In this document: piece after piece, positions 59,623 to 64,000 of the stretch
Layout of the letters: each line of letters starts with the position of its first letter
How positions within the stretch are numbered: the stretch's first letter is position 1
Origin: DATKYQ01 sp964640665
GTDB taxonomy: Bacteria > Myxococcota > B64-G9
Reading direction: 5' to 3'
DNA: 64,000 nt
Assembly (NCBI GenBank): GCA_964640665.1
Contig: CAZXHT010000019.1
Span: 15,423-79,422 of the forward strand
Made by a program: the position numbers and the translations under genes
Notes under the pieces: generated by a model
Seen by the model: only the letters and a program-made list of their open reading frames with translations
Told to the model about the DNA's origin: nothing
The model's database searches: none

Positions 59623-61333
59623 GGCCGGCCTCCATGGCATCGATCATCGACCGTATCTGCAAATCAGTGTAGCCCTTGATATTCAAGGCGCCCACGGGAC
59701 AAGCGGGCACGCAGCATCCGCACCCCTTGCACAGCGACGGCATGATCTCGGCTATTTCCTTTTCTCCGTGGCTGACTTTCTCGATGGCGGAGTAAGGGCA
59801 GGCCGCGGTACACTTGTCGCACCAGGTGCAGGTCTCCTTGTCGACCATGGCGATCAGCGGCTCCAACTCCACGTAGCCCTTCATCAACAAGGCGGCGCTC
59901 TTAGCGGTGGCCGCCAGGGCCGAGGCTACGCTCTCGGCGGAGTTCCGTGGGGCCTGGGCCGTGCCGGCGATGAAGACCCCGTCGATGACAGTCTCCACCG
60001 GTCGCAGCTTGGGGTGGATCTCCTTGAAGAAGCCGTCCAGCGAGACGGGCAGCTTGAGTACATTTCTCAGGGCTTGGTTGGGACTGGGCTCCATACCGGT
60101 TGCCAGGACAACCAGGTCGCTTTCGATTTCGAGTTCTTCACCGTAGGTCAGGACATCCTTGACCTTGACCTGGAAGCGCCCGTTTGTTTTCTCCACCAGG
60201 GGAGGCTCATCACTGTTAAACTTGATGAACAAGGCCCCTTTCCTGCGGGCATCCTCATAAAGAAGCTCGTATTTTCCGTAGGTTCGAATATCCCGGTAGA
60301 GATGGAACTGGTTCAGCCCCGGGGATAACTCATGTGCGACGGAAGAAGCGTGAACGGCCGCGTTGCAACAATATCTCGAACAATATTCGTTTGCACCCTC
60401 TCCGGGTTTCTCACGGCTGCCCACGCAGTAGATGTAGGTTACGCTTCCCACGGGCTTGTCCTTGTAGACAAGATTGCCATCGCAGCCGTCGAGCAACTGC
60501 TTGAACTCGGGCAACGTCAAGACTCCATCGGTTCCGTAAGCAAACTCGCCGTCTTTCGGCTGATACGATGCAAAGCCCGTTGTCACGACTATCGAACCGA
60601 CATTCAGGGAAACCTGCTCATTCTTGACCTTGAGTTTGACGTTGAAGTCGCCGATGCTACCCGCCTTCTCTATAAGCTCGGACTCGGTGTAGATTTTTAT
60701 GTTTTCCCTCTTCTCGATTTCTCCGACGAGATCCGCGACCAGCTCGCTCCCGCGCCTGTCGTGGGGGTACATCCTTCCGAATCCGGCGACCCAGCCGCCG
60801 ACGCGATCACTCTTCTCGGTAACGAAGGCGGCAATGCCCAGATCGGAAAGAGCCAGGGCCACGCGCAACCCGGCGATCCCGGCGCCGATCACCAGCGCCC
60901 TGGGTACCGTGTCGATCCTGGTTTTCTCCAGGGGCAGGGTCAAGCGCGCATTGGCGATCCCCGCCTTGACCATGTTGATGGCTTTTTCGGTTGCCTGCTC
61001 CGGTAAGTTGTTATGGGCCCAAGAGCATTGTTCCCGCAAGTTGACCTGTACGTACTGGTATGGGTTCAGTCCCGCCCGCTCGGCCACGCCACGGAAGGTG
61101 AACAGGTGAAGCGTCGGCGAGCACGAGGCCACAACCATGCCGTCCAGTTTCTGCTCCTGGATGTCCTCTATTATCTCCTGTTGGGCCGCATCGGAACAAG
61201 TAAACATGGTGGTCTTGGCCACCGTCACGCCTTCTTCGTGCTCGATACCCTTCTTGACTCGCTCGACATCCACGTAGTCGGAGATGTTGCCGCCGCAGTG
61301 GCAGATGTAGACGCCTATTCTCCTCTCGCTCAT
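59615..61333 (-). CDS. HdrA-like FAD/iron-sulfur subunit
   Basis: A 572-residue HdrA. The N-terminal VYICHCGGNISDYVDVERVKKGIE and FTCSDAAQQEI form the first Fe-S region, the FAD domain starts at VIGAGIAGLRVALALSDLG, and two ferredoxin sites lie near the C-terminus (CTWCDKCTAACPYSA and CKGCGCCVPACPVGA). HdrA is the electron-bifurcating flavin subunit in methanogens; in bacteria HdrA homologues serve diverse redox complexes. It overlaps the upstream HdrA-GltD gene by 4 bases and the downstream small protein gene. Confidence 0.92.
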   Translation of the reverse strand: MSERRIGVYICHCGGNISDYVDVERVKKGIEHEEGVTVAKTTMFTCSDAAQQEIIEDIQEQKLDGMVVASCSPTLHLFTFRGVAERAGLNPYQYVQVNLREQCSWAHNNLPEQATEKAINMVKAGIANARLTLPLEKTRIDTVPRALVIGAGIAGLRVALALSDLGIAAFVTEKSDRVGGWVAGFGRMYPHDRRGSELVADLVGEIEKRENIKIYTESELIEKAGSIGDFNVKLKVKNEQVSLNVGSIVVTTGFASYQPKDGEFAYGTDGVLTLPEFKQLLDGCDGNLVYKDKPVGSVTYIYCVGSREKPGEGANEYCSRYCCNAAVHASSVAHELSPGLNQFHLYRDIRTYGKYELLYEDARRKGALFIKFNSDEPPLVEKTNGRFQVKVKDVLTYGEELEIESDLVVLATGMEPSPNQALRNVLKLPVSLDGFFKEIHPKLRPVETVIDGVFIAGTAQAPRNSAESVASALAATAKSAALLMKGYVELEPLIAMVDKETCTWCDKCTAACPYSAIEKVSHGEKEIAEIMPSLCKGCGCCVPACPVGALNIKGYTDLQIRSMIDAMEAGHA

Positions 61334-63999
61334 CTTTTCACCCTCTCGACATGGGCGGCTGCCAATGCAGCGGCCGCTCCTGAATGCAAGATGGTATCGG
61401 GGATGTCCATTACCGCGGAAGCCGAGCCTGCCACGTACACTCCATCCATGGTCGTCCGGGCCGGGCTGTGATCCTCGTCCACCTCCTTGACGTAATGATG
61501 GCTGTCGGCCTCGATTCCACCGCCGGACAAGAGGGTCAGGGCTTCCTGGTTGGGCAGCAGCCCCACGGAGAGGATCACCATATCGTGCTCCGTCTGGATC
61601 GTCTTTCCGTCGCCGTCGATGTTTTCGTGGTGGAGTATCAGGTTTCCGTTGTCGGCCTGCTCAATCATGCCTACCTTGCCCTTGATGAAATACACACCCA
61701 TGGACGCGGCTTGTTGATAGAACTCTTCGAACCCCTTGCCGAAGGCGCGTATGTCGATGTAGTATATGGAAATGTCCGCCATGGGCACTGCCCCCATGAT
61801 CAACTGGGCTTGCTTTATGCTGTACATGCAGCACACACGCGAGCAGAGTTCGTTGCCCACCTGGCAATCGCGCGAGCCCGTGCATAAAATGTAGGCGATG
61901 TTGTCGGGAATCTTCCCGTCCGACGGCCTGAGGACGGTGTTGTACGGCCGAGTCGGCGAGAGCAGCCGATCCATCTGCATGGCGTCAATCACGTTCGGAA
62001 AACGATCATATCCGTATTGGACCTTTTGGCTTGCATCGAAGAGATCGAAGCCGGTCGCGATCACCACCGAACCCACCTCCAACTCTTGCTTCTTACAACG
62101 CAAGCCGAAGTCGATGGCTTCGGCCGGACAAGCCGCGATACACTGGCCGCACTCCGAGCAACCGCCGCAGTCGAGACACCTGCCGGCACTGAAGCGGGCA
62201 TCTTCATCGGTCAACGGCTGCTCGACCTCGCGGAAGTCCCGCACTCGCTCGTCCACGGGCAGTTCCTTCCGCCCGAGCGGTGAGACTTTCCTGTACTCTT
62301 TCTGTCTTGCGAGCACCTCTTTTTTGTCGACCACCGGCAGCGGTTGTACGAGAGGCTTCCCGGGGAGTTGCTCCCCTCTCAGATAGCGCTCAATATACTC
62401 GGTTGCGAGATTCCCGGCATGTATCGCCTCCACCACGCTTGAAGGCCCGGAGACTACATCGCCGCCTGCGAATACGCCGGGTATGTCCGTCTCGAGCGTG
62501 GTCGAGTCGACCACCAGCGTATTCAGGCGTGTCAGCTTCAGCTTGTCATTTTCGACAAAATCAGAAAGCTCCGTTTGCTGGCCTATGGCGACGAGCAAAA
62601 GATCCACTTCCATACTGCTTTCGGAGCCCTCTACGGGAACGGGCCTCCTGCGGCCGCTTCCGTCCGGCTCGCCGAGCCGCATGTCGATGGATTCGACTTT
62701 CGACAGCTTGCCGTCTTTTCCCGTGAACCGCGCCGGTGTCTTGAGGTATTGAATCTCGACACCTTCATCGATCGCGTCCTTGATCTCCGCGTCGGAGGCG
62801 GGCATCTCGGCTCGGCTTCGTCGATACTGAATGCAGACCTTCTTTGCCTTGAGGCGGAGCGCGACCCTGGCGGAGTCGATGGCGACATTTCCCCCGCCGA
62901 TCACCATCACTGTCTTACCGGTGAGATCGACCTTTTCTCCCCCGTTGACGCGCATGAGGAACTCGAGGGCGCCCTCCACGCCCGGTAAATCCTCTCCCTC
63001 GACTTTCATCTTGCTGTCCTGCATCACACCGCAGGCCACGAATACCGCATCGAACCCTTCTTTTTTGAGCTTGGCAACACTATCCACGCGATGGTTGGTC
63101 TTTATTTCCACGCCCAGGGCGCTCACGTTCTCGATTTCACGATCTACCACGTTCTTGGGAAGCCGATATGCCGGAATGGCGACCCGCAACATTCCGCCCG
63201 CTTCTTTTTCGGCCTCGAAAATCGTCACTCGATAGCCGCTCTTGGCCAATTGGTATGCCGCGGTCAACCCCGCGGGGCCGCTGCCCACCACCGCCACTTT
63301 CTTGTCGAGCAGTTCATTAGGGGGACCGTAGTCGGGATGAGGATGCTTCTCGTAATAATGATCGGCGGCAAATCGTTTGAGCAACCTTATTGGAACGGTA
63401 CCTTCCATCTCCACTTGTGTGCATTCCCGCTCGCACGGCGCGAAGCAAGTGCGTCCCAGGCTCCCCGGAATGGGGGTGGTTTTCAAGAGCAGATCCATTG
63501 CTTCTTCGAAGAGGCCGCTGCGGATCAGAGAGACATATCCATGAGGCTTGATTCCTGCGGGGCATGCAAAACTGCAGGGCGAAGATCCGTGTCTTTCTAT
63601 CACCGCCTTCTTGGGAACCGCCTGTGGAAATGGAATATACGCCGCCCTTCGAGCCACCAGCCCGAAGTTGAACTGGTCCGGCACCGCTACCGTGCAGGCA
63701 AACTCGCACTTCTGACAACCGGTACACTTGTCGAAATCGGTGTAGGTGGATTTTCGGTTGATGCTTACCTGGAACCTGCCCTGAGGTGTCTTGCGAATGT
63801 CGTCCACCTCCGTGTTGGTCAAGGTGGTTACCTGGGGGTGATGAAATGTCGAAGCCATCTTGGGTGTGGCAATACAACTGGCACAATCGAGGGTTGGAAA
63901 TACCTTGCTCAACAAGATCATCTTGCCGCCGATGGAGGGACCCTTGTCCACCAGGAGCACGGAATACCCCATATCGCCGAGCGTGAGCGACGATTCCAT
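61330..63999 (-). CDS. HdrA-GltD fusion protein (5'-partial)
   Basis: The frame runs to the right edge and the first visible residues (MESSLTLGDMGYSVLLVDKGPSIGGKM) are the middle of an HdrA FAD domain, so the true start is outside. The 889 residues hold an HdrA N-terminal half (FPTLDCASCIATPKM; CTGCQKCEFACTV), an inserted glutamate-synthase-small-subunit (GltD) domain (CSFACPAGIKPHGYVSLI; CFAPCERECTQ; FAD site VAVVGSGPAGLTAAYQLAKSGY; NAD(P)H site VMVIGGGNVAIDSARVAL; FAGGDVVSGPSSVVEAIHAG), then ferredoxin CLDCGGCSECGQCIAACP and the rest of HdrA. It should move electrons between NAD(P)H and the Hdr clusters. It is coupled to the second hdrA gene. Confidence 0.92.
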   Translation of the reverse strand: MESSLTLGDMGYSVLLVDKGPSIGGKMILLSKVFPTLDCASCIATPKMASTFHHPQVTTLTNTEVDDIRKTPQGRFQVSINRKSTYTDFDKCTGCQKCEFACTVAVPDQFNFGLVARRAAYIPFPQAVPKKAVIERHGSSPCSFACPAGIKPHGYVSLIRSGLFEEAMDLLLKTTPIPGSLGRTCFAPCERECTQVEMEGTVPIRLLKRFAADHYYEKHPHPDYGPPNELLDKKVAVVGSGPAGLTAAYQLAKSGYRVTIFEAEKEAGGMLRVAIPAYRLPKNVVDREIENVSALGVEIKTNHRVDSVAKLKKEGFDAVFVACGVMQDSKMKVEGEDLPGVEGALEFLMRVNGGEKVDLTGKTVMVIGGGNVAIDSARVALRLKAKKVCIQYRRSRAEMPASDAEIKDAIDEGVEIQYLKTPARFTGKDGKLSKVESIDMRLGEPDGSGRRRPVPVEGSESSMEVDLLLVAIGQQTELSDFVENDKLKLTRLNTLVVDSTTLETDIPGVFAGGDVVSGPSSVVEAIHAGNLATEYIERYLRGEQLPGKPLVQPLPVVDKKEVLARQKEYRKVSPLGRKELPVDERVRDFREVEQPLTDEDARFSAGRCLDCGGCSECGQCIAACPAEAIDFGLRCKKQELEVGSVVIATGFDLFDASQKVQYGYDRFPNVIDAMQMDRLLSPTRPYNTVLRPSDGKIPDNIAYILCTGSRDCQVGNELCSRVCCMYSIKQAQLIMGAVPMADISIYYIDIRAFGKGFEEFYQQAASMGVYFIKGKVGMIEQADNGNLILHHENIDGDGKTIQTEHDMVILSVGLLPNQEALTLLSGGGIEADSHHYVKEVDEDHSPARTTMDGVYVAGSASAVMDIPDTILHSGAAAALAAAHVERVKR

Positions 64000-64000
64000 G

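Noticed and set aside
49522..63999. Class II benzoyl-CoA reductase (Bam) operon
   Set aside because: HdrA, HdrB, NuoE, NuoF and NuoG-like genes match Bam accessory genes, but BamB and BamC catalytic genes are not in the window and the GcvH-like, kinase and protease genes do not belong to known Bam operons.
1..64000. CRISPR arrays, rRNA operons, prophage or integrase genes
   Set aside because: No regularly spaced repeats, rRNA-like segments, or phage structural or integrase genes were seen on reading both strands.

Overview
The window is about 60% GC and gene-dense on both strands. It looks like a Deltaproteobacteria-grade chromosome (Myxococcota/Desulfobacterota-like). The signs are a MYXO-CTERM-like sorting tail, many PilZ and FHA proteins, a PilB-type ATPase, NtrC-type sigma-54 regulators, SpoVG, and large Hdr/Nuo-like iron-sulfur modules that suggest an anaerobic or facultative life. 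A selenocysteine tRNA gene (20742-20839) and an in-frame UGA selenoprotein gene (15995-17305) show that the organism uses selenocysteine.

Layout. 1-9.1 kb: cell-surface, envelope and PilZ/FHA genes. 9.2-15.9 kb: a ketoacyl-synthase-III-like gene, facing a five-gene minus-strand set (pilB-like ATPase, AAA+ ATPase, gpsA, PilZ-FHA, HAD phosphatase). 16-18.9 kb: the selenoprotein, then a DUF47 protein and a Pit phosphate transporter. 19-24.4 kb: an unknown gene, an FHA gene, tRNA-Sec, and a phospholipid set (acyltransferase, second gpsA, App1-like phosphatase). 24.4-28.2 kb: HAD phosphatase, glycosyltransferase, Fis-like protein, thiD, and a response regulator with a degenerate GGDEF domain. 28.3-34.9 kb: a classic housekeeping run on the minus strand (ispE, spoVG, prs, rplY, pth, small membrane protein, rpsF, rpsR, rplI, dnaB) ending at a strong hairpin terminator. 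35-43.3 kb: an AT-rich acquired methyltransferase gene, then lipoproteins, a lipase-like protein, a FadL-type porin, a PEGA-repeat protein and a membrane protein. 43.4-45.5 kb: accessory DNA, with a lipoprotein gene cut by a REP-associated-type transposase element bounded by 28-bp inverted repeats, and an AT-rich thioredoxin gene.

45.6-64 kb, all on the minus strand, is the most unusual part. In transcription order it holds an HdrA-GltD fusion (running off the window), a second HdrA, a small winged-helix-like protein, HdrC-like and HdrB-like subunits, then histidine kinase, sigma-54 response regulator and archaemetzincin protease. After a sigma-54-type promoter come a NuoG-like protein fused to a GcvH-like domain, a separate GcvH-like protein, NuoE-, ferredoxin- and NuoF-like subunits, and a second histidine kinase / sigma-54 regulator / archaemetzincin triad. 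The Nuo-like subunits would exchange electrons with NAD(H), the HdrA-GltD protein probably with NAD(P)H, and the Hdr subunits would pass electrons through flavins and iron-sulfur clusters to an unknown acceptor. The two GcvH-like proteins share a C-x12-C-x5-C-x2-C motif, present three times in all, and at least one lacks the lipoyl lysine. This suggests a redox-controlled electron-transfer system in which GcvH folds have been recruited for something other than glycine cleavage.

No gene-free stretch exceeds 300 bases. The longest is 54522-54803 (282 bases), which carries the sigma-54 promoter and repeated upstream sites. I saw no rRNA, no CRISPR array and no tRNA other than tRNA-Sec.
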